DNA of 64,000 bases from Candidatus Babeliales bacterium (GTDB lineage Bacteria > Babelota > Babeliae > Babelales > Vermiphilaceae). Position 1 is the first letter of the stretch, and each line of letters begins with the position of its first letter. The notes below the pieces were generated by a model. The model had not been told where the DNA came from, searched no databases, and saw only the letters and a list, made by a program, of their open reading frames with translations. The stretch is from the NCBI GenBank assembly GCA_035944115.1, contig DASZBJ010000017.1, positions 62,001 through 126,000 of the forward strand. Direction: 5' to 3'. Below, piece after piece: positions 1-8,880 of this stretch. Position numbers and translations under genes: made by a program.

Positions 1-598
1 TAAGCGAAATAATAAAAACAAGTAATCCTGCAGCAAGAATCGAGGGCTTTAAGAGCGGAATAATAATGCGCCAATATGTTTGAGAACGAGTTGCTCCTAA
101 ATCAAATGAAGCTTCAATCAATGCATAATTTAACTCACTATATCTGCCATACACAATTGGTACCACATATCCTAAACCAAGCAAAGTATGTGCTGCGACA
201 AGGGTCATAAAACCAGGAGCAATTGAACATAACGAAAAAAAACTGAGTAACCCAACTGCCAATACAATTTCAGGTGCTGCGAGCGTACCGTAAAAAACAA
301 CCATAGCACGCATCATAAAATTACGGGTCGCATATAAAACAAATGATACTCCCATAACAACACTCAATACAACCGTCATGCAGGCAACCAACAATGAATT
401 ATACAATGCATCCCACACTTGCGATGACCGCCATAATTCTGCATACCATTCTAATGTGGCCCCTTTCCACACATAAGGAAACACCGAGCTATTAAATGAA
501 AAAACCATCAACACGATAATGGGTATATATAAAAAAAGATACATAATCCCAACAATCAATAATGTACAATATTGTGCTAATGACGATCGATGTACCAT
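1..598 (-). CDS. potC: Polyamine-type ABC transporter permease PotC (partial, cut by window edge)
   Basis: Inner-membrane permease of a spermidine/putrescine-type ABC importer, working with the PotB and PotA homologues encoded just upstream. About 199 residues are visible, from an ATG at 598 to the window edge. They hold an N-terminal membrane segment, further hydrophobic helices, and an EASFDLGATRSQTYWRIIIPLL stretch, which is the permease EAA loop that docks on the ATPase. The start lies 3 bases after the potB stop, so the two are surely co-transcribed. The C-terminus and any substrate-binding protein (PotD) would lie beyond position 1. The substrate is inferred from family resemblance. Confidence 0.9.
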   Translation of the reverse strand, partial: MVHRSSLAQYCTLLIVGIMYLFLYIPIIVLMVFSFNSSVFPYVWKGATLEWYAELWRSSQVWDALYNSLLVACMTVVLSVVMGVSFVLYATRNFMMRAMVVFYGTLAAPEIVLAVGLLSFFSLCSIAPGFMTLVAAHTLLGLGYVVPIVYGRYSELNYALIEASFDLGATRSQTYWRIIIPLLKPSILAAGLLVFIISL

Positions 599-601
599 AT
601 G

Positions 602-1468
602 CTATGCGCCTCCTGATCTCTTTATGATACGCCCAATAAAACTATAAAGTAACGCTGCCCCTACTAACAAAACTAATACCGTTAATAAGGTAAATGCAGA
701 CCCAAGATGATAATTACGAGAAACCAAAAAATAATGGGTTATTAATGTACCAATGTACATCTGCTTACCACCACCCAATAATGATGGAATAACAAATTCA
801 CCAAATGAGGCTATAAATACTAAGAAAAAACTAATACTCACTCCCGAAAATGAGAGCGGTAAAATCACACGATGAAATGTTTGCCATGAGGTAGCACCAA
901 GATCATATGATGCTTCAAGCATCCGTTTATCTAACTTTTCCAAAACTGAATATATTGGCATGACCGCAAAGGGAAAGTAGCAATACAACATAACAATATA
1001 TATGCCAAACGTATTATTAAGTAGCATTAACGGTTGTGAAATAAGACCGATTTTCATAAGTACCGAATTGATCAGTCCATGCTTCTCCAAAACAAAAAAC
1101 CATGCATATACCTGTACTAAAAAATTAGTCCAAAAAGGAAGTATCAACAAAAACAATAAAATATTTTTTACACGATCTGCTGCACCGGCCACATAATATG
1201 CAACTGGATAAGCAAGCAAAACAGATAATGATGCATTCACTAATGCCAAAAGAAAGGATCGAGCAATAATTGCGCTATAAATAGGATCAAAAAAAGAACT
1301 AAAATGTTCCAGAGTAAGACTACTAAAAAACGTATGCGCATCTTGTTTTACGAACCCAGAAAAAAGAATAATCGCCAAAGGTATGTAAAAAAAGACAACC
1401 TGCCACAGCAATGCGGGAACCGACATAAAAAAAGCAAATTCTTGATTAAATAGTTCACGCATTTTCAT
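602..1468 (-). CDS. potB: Polyamine-type ABC transporter permease PotB
   Basis: First permease of the PotABC-type importer. The 288-residue protein has six or so hydrophobic helices and a cytoplasmic EASYDLGATSWQTFHRVILP segment, the conserved EAA loop contacting PotA. I place the start at the ATG at 1468, which has GAGGG about eight bases upstream; an in-frame TTG at 1492 would overlap potA and has no better ribosome site. It lies 13 bases after potA and 3 bases before potC, a typical compact transporter operon. The polyamine specificity is inferred from the PotA/PotB/PotC resemblance. Confidence 0.92.
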   Translation of the reverse strand: MKMRELFNQEFAFFMSVPALLWQVVFFYIPLAIILFSGFVKQDAHTFFSSLTLEHFSSFFDPIYSAIIARSFLLALVNASLSVLLAYPVAYYVAGAADRVKNILLFLLILPFWTNFLVQVYAWFFVLEKHGLINSVLMKIGLISQPLMLLNNTFGIYIVMLYCYFPFAVMPIYSVLEKLDKRMLEASYDLGATSWQTFHRVILPLSFSGVSISFFLVFIASFGEFVIPSLLGGGKQMYIGTLITHYFLVSRNYHLGSAFTLLTVLVLLVGAALLYSFIGRIIKRSGGA

Positions 1469-1481
1469 ACGTAGTCCCTCA

Positions 1482-2573
1482 TTATTTTTCAAGCATCACT
1501 ACATTTTCTTTTTGCCAATACAAATGAACTCGATCATCATAGTCAATAGTTTCGGTAACAAAATGTTCTTCATTTTGCTCAAACACTTGCACCAAATGTT
1601 GCGGTGAAAGACGCACGTTATATTGCGTCGAACGGCCATGATATACAATTGATTCAACTGTACCTTGCAAATGATTAGAAAACCCAGTCAATGGTGTCTT
1701 ACTAATATCAATTTTTTCAGAACGAATACTCATCGCAACCGAAGCACCTTCATGTGCCATATTACTATTCCTATCTAATGAAATCGGCAAACTACCAAGT
1801 TCAGGAATATGTATAGCCGCCTCACCAGAGCTCAATCTCACTGTGCCGTATAAAATATTGGCACCACCAACAAATTGCGCTACAAACGTGGATGTTGGAA
1901 ATTCATAAATCTCTTTTGGAGTACCAACCTGTTCAATCTCACCATTTTTGTTCATAATCGCCATGTAATCTGCAACGGTTAACGCCTCAAATTGGTCATG
2001 CGTAACATACACAAACGTTGTTTTTAACGTATCTTGCAGCTCGATTAATTCTATCAACATCTGTTCACGCAATTTTAAATCAAGCGCAGCTAATGGCTCG
2101 TCTAACAATAATACATCCGGCTCATTAATGATTGCACGAGCAAGAGCAACTCGTTGCTGTTGCCCACCAGAAAGCTGTTGGATAGATTTATAAATATACC
2201 GCTCTAAATGTACCGTTTTCAAAATTTTCACCACACGACGCTCAACAATATCCTTTGGCACATTTTTTATCGTAAGCGCATATGCAACATTATCAAACAC
2301 ATTCATATGCGGAAACAGTGCATAATTTTGAAACACCGTATTCACTCTGCGTTCATTGATCGGCACATCAGTAATATCTTGATTACCGATAAACAGCCGC
2401 CCTGAATCTGCCGTCTCAAGACCCGCAATAAGTCGTAACAATGTTGTTTTGCCACTGCCGCTGGGGCCAAGAATAGCAAAAAACTTACCACTCGGAATAG
2501 TGAGACTCAACTCTTTTAGAATCGGTTCACCATTAAAAAATTTACTGACTCGATCGATTTTAATGCTTCTCAT
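1482..2573 (-). CDS. potA: Polyamine-type ABC transporter ATPase PotA
   Basis: Cytoplasmic ATPase that powers the PotBC permease pair. From the ATG at 2573 the product is 363 residues. It shows Walker A (GPSGSGKTT), a Q-loop (VFQNYALFPH), the ABC signature (LSGGQQQR), Walker B (VLLLDEPLAALD) and the switch histidine (VYVTHDQFEAL). These are followed by a C-terminal TOBE-like region of about 120 residues, as is usual for PotA/MalK-type ATPases. An upstream TTG at 2594 is a weaker start. The start overlaps the end of the upstream membrane-protein gene by 14 bases, which suggests translational coupling. Confidence 0.95.
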   Translation of the reverse strand: MRSIKIDRVSKFFNGEPILKELSLTIPSGKFFAILGPSGSGKTTLLRLIAGLETADSGRLFIGNQDITDVPINERRVNTVFQNYALFPHMNVFDNVAYALTIKNVPKDIVERRVVKILKTVHLERYIYKSIQQLSGGQQQRVALARAIINEPDVLLLDEPLAALDLKLREQMLIELIELQDTLKTTFVYVTHDQFEALTVADYMAIMNKNGEIEQVGTPKEIYEFPTSTFVAQFVGGANILYGTVRLSSGEAAIHIPELGSLPISLDRNSNMAHEGASVAMSIRSEKIDISKTPLTGFSNHLQGTVESIVYHGRSTQYNVRLSPQHLVQVFEQNEEHFVTETIDYDDRVHLYWQKENVVMLEK

Positions 2574-3279
2574 GATTTGTTCCAGTTCTCGCAAACAACA
2601 TAGGAATAACGACGTCTGACAATGTACAAGGAATCACCACTGCAATAATTAAAAAGAGGAATACCATTCCAATGCTCGCATACCAGCAAGTAAATCCACC
2701 CCAAACAAGATAAAAAATCGAAGCGAATGAACTAATTAAAATATGGAAAAAATGAGAAAGCACAGAAAGCATGCCCTGCTTGGATGGGTGATGACGACTC
2801 ATCACAACTCCATTTAAAAGACCAATGAATAAGAATGGTAAAATATTATGCATCTCTGTTAAGAAACACCAATGGAAGGACATATTCACTCCCAAAACTT
2901 CACCCGCCAAATACGGAATTACCGCATCCGACAATGTACAGAAAACTGTTGATGAAATAATGCCAACGAGTAAGCCTTGTAGCATGTTTTTTGAAAATCG
3001 GAAATAGGTGATTAAAGTTCCCGTAGACGCAAATAGAATATGCATAAAGTGAAAACTATGAAACAGGACCCCTGCTCCGTTGCGCACCGATGCATCATCT
3101 ATAGATCTTACAATCGTAAAATAGGTTAAAAAACTGAGCACTGCTAAACCAATTGCCACCGAAAAAACTGCATATGGCAAATGACAGACTAATTCACCGA
3201 TAAGAGTATGATCGTGATGCTCATCATACCCGTGATCATGACCATGATGTTGCTGATTTTTTTCAAAATTATTTTCCAT
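2560..3279 (-). CDS. His-rich polytopic membrane protein upstream of potABC
   Basis: Function not recognised. The 239-residue protein starts with a cytosolic-looking tail containing about ten histidines mixed with aspartates (residues 11-25, HHGHDHGYDEHHDH), a likely metal-binding patch. Five or six hydrophobic helices follow and there is a short charged C-terminus. GGGGC lies about seven bases before the ATG. It is the first gene of the apparent operon with potABC, overlapping potA by 14 bases, so it may be an accessory of that transporter or a metal-related membrane protein. The His-rich tail resembles those of zinc/nickel transporters, but no transporter family signature was seen. Confidence 0.75.
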   Translation of the reverse strand: MENNFEKNQQHHGHDHGYDEHHDHTLIGELVCHLPYAVFSVAIGLAVLSFLTYFTIVRSIDDASVRNGAGVLFHSFHFMHILFASTGTLITYFRFSKNMLQGLLVGIISSTVFCTLSDAVIPYLAGEVLGVNMSFHWCFLTEMHNILPFLFIGLLNGVVMSRHHPSKQGMLSVLSHFFHILISSFASIFYLVWGGFTCWYASIGMVFLFLIIAVVIPCTLSDVVIPMLFARTGTNHEKH

Positions 3280-3390
3280 TCTCTAGCCCCATAAATTTCA
3301 TGTATTAATTAAAATTTTAACAATACTCTTTTTTTCATATAAATCAAACATTGTAATCACGCAATTTACAGGAATTGAAACGCGAGCTTG

Positions 3391-3834
3391 CTACTCTTCT
3401 AAGCGATTTAACTCTATATTGATAGTAGTTAACTCAGTGACTCGTGTACGATATTGAAAAACCGCCTCTGTATATAAAAATATTGCGGCAGCAGTACCCA
3501 TAAGAGCAAATTTTAACGCCTCAATATCTTCCTTATTCACTGGACTTTTCTCAATAAGAACGTCAATATCTCCACCGCAATAAAAGGCCCTTGTGAATTC
3601 AATTAAAAATGGATCAAGTAAACCTTCTTTTTTTGACTCCCAAAATTTTAAAACTGCTTTTCTTTTGGTTAAATAAATCTCAGCTCTTTGAGCAACTAAA
3701 TTGCTCGCCTCTAATACTTCCTGCGACTTAGCAACCTGAGCATTTCTAAGCTCTTCGAAGCGCTTCTGAATCTTATTGCCAAAACTTGCTACAGGCAATA
3801 GTAATAGCATCAATGCCATATTCTTAAAATTCAT
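3391..3834 (-). CDS. Small exported helical protein, paralogue 1
   Basis: Unknown function. The 147 residues begin with a Sec signal peptide (MNFKNMALMLLLLPVASFGN), so the product is exported. The rest is predicted mostly helical, with a charged segment QKRFEELRNAQVAKSQEVLE near the mature N-terminus. It is one of three related genes (also 3933-4388 and 5184-5642) that share the MNFKxxAL signal peptide and the ELxxAQVAKSxE segment. A ribosome site AGGGAT precedes the ATG. Its 5' leader contains a 41-bp block identical to the leader of the gene at 5184-5642, so tandem duplication included the regulatory region. Confidence 0.75.
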   Translation of the reverse strand: MNFKNMALMLLLLPVASFGNKIQKRFEELRNAQVAKSQEVLEASNLVAQRAEIYLTKRKAVLKFWESKKEGLLDPFLIEFTRAFYCGGDIDVLIEKSPVNKEDIEALKFALMGTAAAIFLYTEAVFQYRTRVTELTTINIELNRLEE

Positions 3835-3841
3835 TTTTTAT

Positions 3842-3882
3842 CCCTACATAAATAAATGTGAATGATATCTGCATCATAAAGA
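3842..3882. repeat. 41-bp leader repeat, copy A
   Basis: This stretch is identical to 5649-5689. Each copy sits immediately upstream (minus strand) of a small exported-protein gene and includes the ribosome-binding region. The identity suggests a recent duplication or gene conversion of the leader, and it may hold a shared promoter or 5' UTR element. Confidence 0.85.
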
Positions 3883-3932
3883 TAAAAACAAGAGACGATG
3901 ATTACAAAAAACCTAATTCTTCATAATCAAAT

Positions 3933-4388
3933 CTATATGGCTTCCTTCTGCAATCGATGCAACTCAATATTAACATCTGTCAATTCATTGACTAATTTCT
4001 CGTAATGAGAGAGCGACTGCCTATATAAAAACTTTGCAACAGCGACCTCTATCAACAAAAATTTTAAATCTGCCCTAGTGTCATTGTTTAGTAGACTTCT
4101 CTCAATCAGAACTTCAATATCCCTCCCAGAATAAAAAGCCTCTATAAGTTCATCTAAAAAATCATTAAACAAATCTTCTTTCCCCAACTCCCAAAACTCT
4201 AAAACTACCTTTCGTTCTTTTAAATAAATTTTCGCTCTTTCAATACCCAAAGCAATTGTCTCTAATATATCTTGCGACTTAGCAACCTGGGCCTCTTTTA
4301 GCTCTTTAATCCGATTTTCAACCTGATTGCAAATACTCATCATTGGCAATAGCGTAAATAACACTAATGCTATATGCTTAAAATTCAT
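3933..4388 (-). CDS. Small exported helical protein, paralogue 2
   Basis: Unknown function; 151 residues with a signal peptide (MNFKHIALVLFTLLPMMSICN) and a helical charged body. It aligns along its whole length with the product at 3391-3834: RIKELKEAQVAKSQDILE after the signal peptide, then a KERKVVLEFWELGKE block matching KRKAVLKFWESKKEG in its neighbour, and an IEVLIERS segment. It is therefore the closest paralogue of that gene. Its leader has diverged and keeps only part of the 41-bp block shared by the other two. The conserved tryptophan and the cluster context suggest a surface or periplasmic role, not further specified. Confidence 0.75.
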   Translation of the reverse strand: MNFKHIALVLFTLLPMMSICNQVENRIKELKEAQVAKSQDILETIALGIERAKIYLKERKVVLEFWELGKEDLFNDFLDELIEAFYSGRDIEVLIERSLLNNDTRADLKFLLIEVAVAKFLYRQSLSHYEKLVNELTDVNIELHRLQKEAI

Positions 4389-4432
4389 TTTTTACCTCTA
4401 GTATGAATGATATATGTTAAAATTTAACATGC

Positions 4433-5197
4433 TCAATTATTTGATAATAACGTTTTTTGATGTTCACATTGTTTTGCTCTTAGCAAGATAGACGCTTCTA
4501 TTGCTTTAATCTCTGCTTGTGCCATCTTTTCTCTTTCCTGGGCCAATATCGTTTGAGCTCTCGCCAATCTAGCCTCCGCTTCGGCAATTAAAATCTTGTT
4601 TTGGCGTTTTTTTCGCTCTTGCTCTTCTTGAGCTTCCGCAATTAAAAGCCTTTTCTGCCGCTCCCTCCGTTCTGTTTCTTCCTCAGTCGGGACAACATGC
4701 CGGTACAATTTATATGATCCATACGCAGCACCTCCCACCACTCCCGCTCCTACTATATAAGGGGTAGCTTTAACAGCCAAAATTTTCGCACCAGTCGCTT
4801 TTAAAAAGGTAAAACCTTTCATTGCACCTGCCGACGTCCCTGAACCTGTAGCTTTTATACCAGCAACAATAGCTGTCTTAGCGCCTGTAATACCCTCACC
4901 GATATATTCAACCACACCCAGCCCAAAGTTTCTCCCCAAGTTTGATGAAGTTGCCTCTATCTGTGGTAAAGAATCCTTCGTCACCCTTTCAATAATTTCA
5001 GCTGCTTTTTGTATGTTATGTCCTATTTCTGTTAAGCCCTCTTTAATGTTTTTGCTACTTTCAACCCCTGCTGTCCTCACCTCCCTAGCAGCGGCTTCTC
5101 CTATCCCATCATCTTTATTCTGAGCGTTTAACAAAAAAGATCCGAGAGAAACAAACAGCACGATCATCCCTTTTCGGCTTTTATCAATTAATAGCAT
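4433..5197 (-). CDS. Exported Gly/Ala-rich protein with C-terminal coiled coil
   Basis: Unknown function; 254 residues. A basic n-region (KSRKG) and hydrophobic core form a signal peptide or anchor at residues 1-26. The middle (about 90-165) is rich in Gly, Ala and Thr, with one likely membrane segment around AVKATPYIVGAGVVGGAAYG. The last 80 residues are a charged coiled coil carrying two copies of an (L/I)LIAEA unit. AAGG lies upstream of the ATG, and the start overlaps the end of the paralogue at 5184-5642 by 14 bases, so they are co-transcribed. It interrupts the run of the three small paralogues and may belong to the same envelope structure. Confidence 0.72.
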   Translation of the reverse strand: MLLIDKSRKGMIVLFVSLGSFLLNAQNKDDGIGEAAAREVRTAGVESSKNIKEGLTEIGHNIQKAAEIIERVTKDSLPQIEATSSNLGRNFGLGVVEYIGEGITGAKTAIVAGIKATGSGTSAGAMKGFTFLKATGAKILAVKATPYIVGAGVVGGAAYGSYKLYRHVVPTEEETERRERQKRLLIAEAQEEQERKKRQNKILIAEAEARLARAQTILAQEREKMAQAEIKAIEASILLRAKQCEHQKTLLSNN

Positions 5198-5642
5198 GCA
5201 CCTTACCTTCTTTCAAAGCAGCTACTTTTAGATTAATAGCGGTAAGATCATTTACCAAAGTATCGTATCGAAGTATCGTCTCTTGATACAAAAATTGAAG
5301 AACTATACCCCGCATAATATAAACCAATACAGTAATTTTTGTTTTTTTATTTATCCCTGCAATAAATTGCTCGATCCTGTTTCCAGAATAGAAATGCTTT
5401 GTAAATTCGATATAAAGCTGATCCACATCTTCCTCTGTTCTGCTCTTGTGGTACTTTGCAATCATATCTCTCCAATGCCAATAATCCGCAGACCGTTCTT
5501 CAACCATAGCAAGCACTTCTATCAATTCCTTAGATTTTGCAACTTGAGCTTCTTTCAGTTCTTTTATGCGACTTTCAATCTCGTTACCATAACTAACAAC
5601 CGGCAACAACAACAGCATCAACGCCATATGTTTAAAATTCAT
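5184..5642 (-). CDS. Small exported helical protein, paralogue 3
   Basis: Third member of the small exported family. From the ATG at 5642 (AGGGG five bases upstream) the product has 152 residues with a signal peptide MNFKHMALMLLLLPVVSYGN, followed by RIKELKEAQVAKSKELIE as in its two paralogues. The in-frame extension up to 5726 would run into bamA and lacks family support, so I rejected it. Its upstream 41 bases are identical to those of the gene at 3391-3834. The body is more divergent than that of the other two copies. Function unknown; export is supported only by the signal peptide. Confidence 0.75.
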   Translation of the reverse strand: MNFKHMALMLLLLPVVSYGNEIESRIKELKEAQVAKSKELIEVLAMVEERSADYWHWRDMIAKYHKSRTEEDVDQLYIEFTKHFYSGNRIEQFIAGINKKTKITVLVYIMRGIVLQFLYQETILRYDTLVNDLTAINLKVAALKEGKVHAIN

Positions 5643-5648
5643 TTTTAC

Positions 5649-5689
5649 CCCTACATAAATAAATGTGAATGATATCTGCATCATAAAGA
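5649..5689. repeat. 41-bp leader repeat, copy B
   Basis: Identical to 3842-3882. It lies between the end of the bamA-like gene and the ATG at 5642, upstream of the third small exported paralogue. As this paralogue follows bamA by only about 70 bases, the leader may either supply an internal promoter or act as a 5' element in a longer transcript. Confidence 0.85.
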
Positions 5690-5715
5690 CAAGAAATAAT
5701 GTACCATTTTTTCCA

Positions 5716-8640
5716 CTAAAACGCATGTCCTAAGGTAACAAACCATGCATACGGCAACTCGGTTGGATGAGACTTTCTCCACTTCCATGCAAAGTCAAAA
5801 CGTACTGGCCCAATTGGCGTTGTATATCGCAAACCAAAGCCGGTTCCTGCTACCAAAAAGCGCTCTTGGTCTCTAAACCACGAACTGCTCAGGCCTCCTA
5901 AATCCTGGAACACCACACCGCGTAATGTTTTATAAATGGGAAACCGCAGTTCAAAGTTCATATTAACCATGGTTTTACCACCACGCGGAACAAATTGAGG
6001 GCAACCCGTGTCATCAACATACAATCCCAAAGGAGGACACCGATCTGTTTCATACGATCGTATTGAATTGGCACCGCCCAAATAAAACCGCTCAATCGGC
6101 ATAATATTTTCAAGCTCTTGATGAAAGATATGTCCAACACGCAAACGACATGCAACTACCAAAGAACGCCATGAACGAACAAGCGACTGCTCCATAAGAA
6201 ATCGTACAAAATAACTGTCCATATACTTTCCATCCATGGGAATCATACTTTTACATGACAGCAATGTGCTACTTCCCCATCTTGGATCTAATCGATTATC
6301 TAAGCAATCTATAAACAACGTAGGTTCTATCAAAAAATAGGGAATATTTTTATTTAATAATCGAGGGGTAAATTGAATTGCATGCGCCAAATTTTCAGTT
6401 AAACAAACCGAAGAGCATTCATGCTGGCAAACCGTCGTTTTTACCCATTCAACACCTATATTAACACTCGACTCCAAACACTGACGCCTATCAACGCCAC
6501 CCAATAAAAATCCTTGCTGCGTCACTTGATACAAATTTTTCACGGTACCAAAAAGACCTGGCTGCTCATATCTATTACTATATAACTGAAATACCGTTCG
6601 AATTGGTATATTAAAAATCCACGGCCTACGATACTGCAATAACGTAGCTCGTTGCGAACGCGTAGCATCCGCCTTAAACAATAATTGATCGGCATAATTA
6701 AATGGATTTTTTATTAAAAAAGAACCTCCGGCGCGATACGTCAACCCCGCGTTACGCAATGATTTACTCATCTGCTGCGCAGCAAAACCAACACGTACTC
6801 GCAACTCAAATGGATCATCTTTTTGAATTTTTAATATAACGGTTTTAGGCTCATCATCGACAGCAGTTCGCTGTGGATATAACTGTATTGAATCAAAAAT
6901 TTCTAGCTCCTTTAGCCGCAACATCGATTCTTTCAGTTGTTTACGATCTAGCACATCTCCTTCTGCATATCGCAACTCACGCATGATGTATTCAAACGGA
7001 AATGTTGCACTGCCCACGATAACCGTTTTGCCAAAGTATTCTTTCTCAGATGTTTTTTTAATATTCCAAACAATATGAATTTGCGTTGCATCCCGTTTTA
7101 TCTCTGGCGTAATAGCAATATCTGCATATCCCTGCGCATGACAATACTGCAAAAGCCATGTCCGTTGCGCCAACAATAAATCCGTACTAAAGGGCACTCC
7201 CTGATCCGATTGAAATAGATCTACAAAAAATGGATTTTGCTCTAAATATTCATATCCGGGTATATCTATAGATGTAATATAACTACGCTCTCCCTCATGA
7301 AGGGTTACTACAATCTCATGCGCATGTACTTTTTTTACACAAGAAATATGAGAAACCTTCGCCTCCAAAAAGCCCTGTGATACATACCATGCAACTAACT
7401 CATTACAACACGCATCTAACAATGCCATGTCATATTCTTTTTTTTTAATAAACGACGAAAAATATTTTTTACTCAACTGAACTACATCGGTATGATGTAT
7501 TCCTTGCAACAGGACGGATTTTACCTCTACCCGCATCCCTTCATTGATAATGAAAAAGCAACGCTCTTTCTCTTCTCGTACTTCAATTGCAGCGTCCCAA
7601 AACCCGCGCTTACGATACAGCTCCAGAATATCTTGTTGTAATAATGCGGCAGGAAGCAACCAAACAGAACGCCCAAATAGAGATATATGATCGAGCAACT
7701 GATCAGAAGAAAAAAAACGATTACCCAGAAAAACAAACTCTTTTTTCTTCTGTAATTTCACGGTAAACGTTAAATCTATATGTTTATTATGTGCACCAAT
7801 CTTTTCATGCAGATCAACTATGACGTGAATAAAACCTTTATTAAACAAATACCGCTTGAGCGCACGTATCTGCTCATTCAATAGTTGCTTGTTATACCGA
7901 GCTCGTACCATTTTTTTAAAAAATCGTTTATATAACTTCGCTTGTAATTGACTACTATCGGACGCATCACCCGGTGCTCCTTGTTCCACCTGCAACGTAA
8001 CGTCTCCCACCAAAAACGATACTCCTTTATGCAAAAAAAGATGCACTACCATCGTTTTAGTGGCATCATCCCGCACAATTTTGCTTTCTATTATTGCATT
8101 GCAATATCCTTGCACTAAAAAGGCCTCTTTAATTTTCGCAATAGAATGGTCATGCTTTGTTTGATCAAATCGCTCACCTATATCAAGAGCATAATATTTT
8201 CTATATCCCTCTTTCCCCAATAACATGCCATGCAATTTTAATTTAGAAATTGTCCAGAAGCCAATAAGAGTCATATGGATACTCATACCATTACCGTGGG
8301 GGGCGCAGGTCAACACAACTTCTTCGAATTTACTTTTTTTAAACAAATGCGTAATAGCGCGCTCAATATCACGCGCAGCAACTAACTCTCCCGGACGCAT
8401 ATCCACCAAATACCGAAACTCTGCTTCTTGAAAATACACATCTGATGTGTAGGTAATATTTTGCAAATAAAATGGCTCTGGAAAAAGCGTTGCTACTCTT
8501 TGCCCTATACCATCTTGCTCTGCTGTAACCTTAAGCTCAATAGCCGCGCAGCCCATTAAACGAGCAGAGGCAATAACACTAAACTGAAACATCAAAAAAA
8601 TAATCGCAAATATACGCAAGGCAGGATCCAAAATTGACAA
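5716..8640 (-). CDS. bamA: Omp85 family outer-membrane assembly protein (BamA-like)
   Basis: Outer-membrane insertase for beta-barrel proteins. The 974-residue product has a signal peptide (hydrophobic run about residues 9-27), a long periplasmic region consistent with several POTRA domains (about 50-600), and a C-terminal barrel. The barrel contains GGANSIRSYE, the Omp85 L6 motif normally G-G-x-x-x-x-R-G-Y/F, here with Ser in place of the usual Gly. It ends in an aromatic residue (ending HAF), as barrels do. At 974 residues it is longer than E. coli BamA (about 810), mainly in the periplasmic part. The TTG at 8640 is uncertain; a TTG seven codons in, behind GGAT, would also give a good signal peptide. 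TamA is the main alternative. Confidence 0.88.
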   Translation of the reverse strand: MSILDPALRIFAIIFLMFQFSVIASARLMGCAAIELKVTAEQDGIGQRVATLFPEPFYLQNITYTSDVYFQEAEFRYLVDMRPGELVAARDIERAITHLFKKSKFEEVVLTCAPHGNGMSIHMTLIGFWTISKLKLHGMLLGKEGYRKYYALDIGERFDQTKHDHSIAKIKEAFLVQGYCNAIIESKIVRDDATKTMVVHLFLHKGVSFLVGDVTLQVEQGAPGDASDSSQLQAKLYKRFFKKMVRARYNKQLLNEQIRALKRYLFNKGFIHVIVDLHEKIGAHNKHIDLTFTVKLQKKKEFVFLGNRFFSSDQLLDHISLFGRSVWLLPAALLQQDILELYRKRGFWDAAIEVREEKERCFFIINEGMRVEVKSVLLQGIHHTDVVQLSKKYFSSFIKKKEYDMALLDACCNELVAWYVSQGFLEAKVSHISCVKKVHAHEIVVTLHEGERSYITSIDIPGYEYLEQNPFFVDLFQSDQGVPFSTDLLLAQRTWLLQYCHAQGYADIAITPEIKRDATQIHIVWNIKKTSEKEYFGKTVIVGSATFPFEYIMRELRYAEGDVLDRKQLKESMLRLKELEIFDSIQLYPQRTAVDDEPKTVILKIQKDDPFELRVRVGFAAQQMSKSLRNAGLTYRAGGSFLIKNPFNYADQLLFKADATRSQRATLLQYRRPWIFNIPIRTVFQLYSNRYEQPGLFGTVKNLYQVTQQGFLLGGVDRRQCLESSVNIGVEWVKTTVCQHECSSVCLTENLAHAIQFTPRLLNKNIPYFLIEPTLFIDCLDNRLDPRWGSSTLLSCKSMIPMDGKYMDSYFVRFLMEQSLVRSWRSLVVACRLRVGHIFHQELENIMPIERFYLGGANSIRSYETDRCPPLGLYVDDTGCPQFVPRGGKTMVNMNFELRFPIYKTLRGVVFQDLGGLSSSWFRDQERFLVAGTGFGLRYTTPIGPVRFDFAWKWRKSHPTELPYAWFVTLGHAF

Positions 8641-8880
8641 AATTTATCGAAAAATATCTTTAGAAAGAATAACAAAATCAGGGTGTTTGGACAAAACATT
8701 CATAATGATCTGCCATTCCTCTCTATTTCACAGCTATCGGCACCTCAAACTTCTTGAATGGATTTGAGCACAAACCTAAGCCCTGTACAAAACCCTTGAT
8801 TTTAGCGCCTTTCATGTGGCACAATACAAATAGAATCATACAGAAGAACCTTTTTATAATAAGTACAATTTGGAGGCACC

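Noticed and set aside
5283-5672. Open frame of 129 codons on the plus strand opposite a small exported-protein gene
   Set aside because: It is antisense to a gene with signal peptide, ribosome site and two paralogues; its composition (many Phe, His, Cys, Ile) is typical of a shadow frame.
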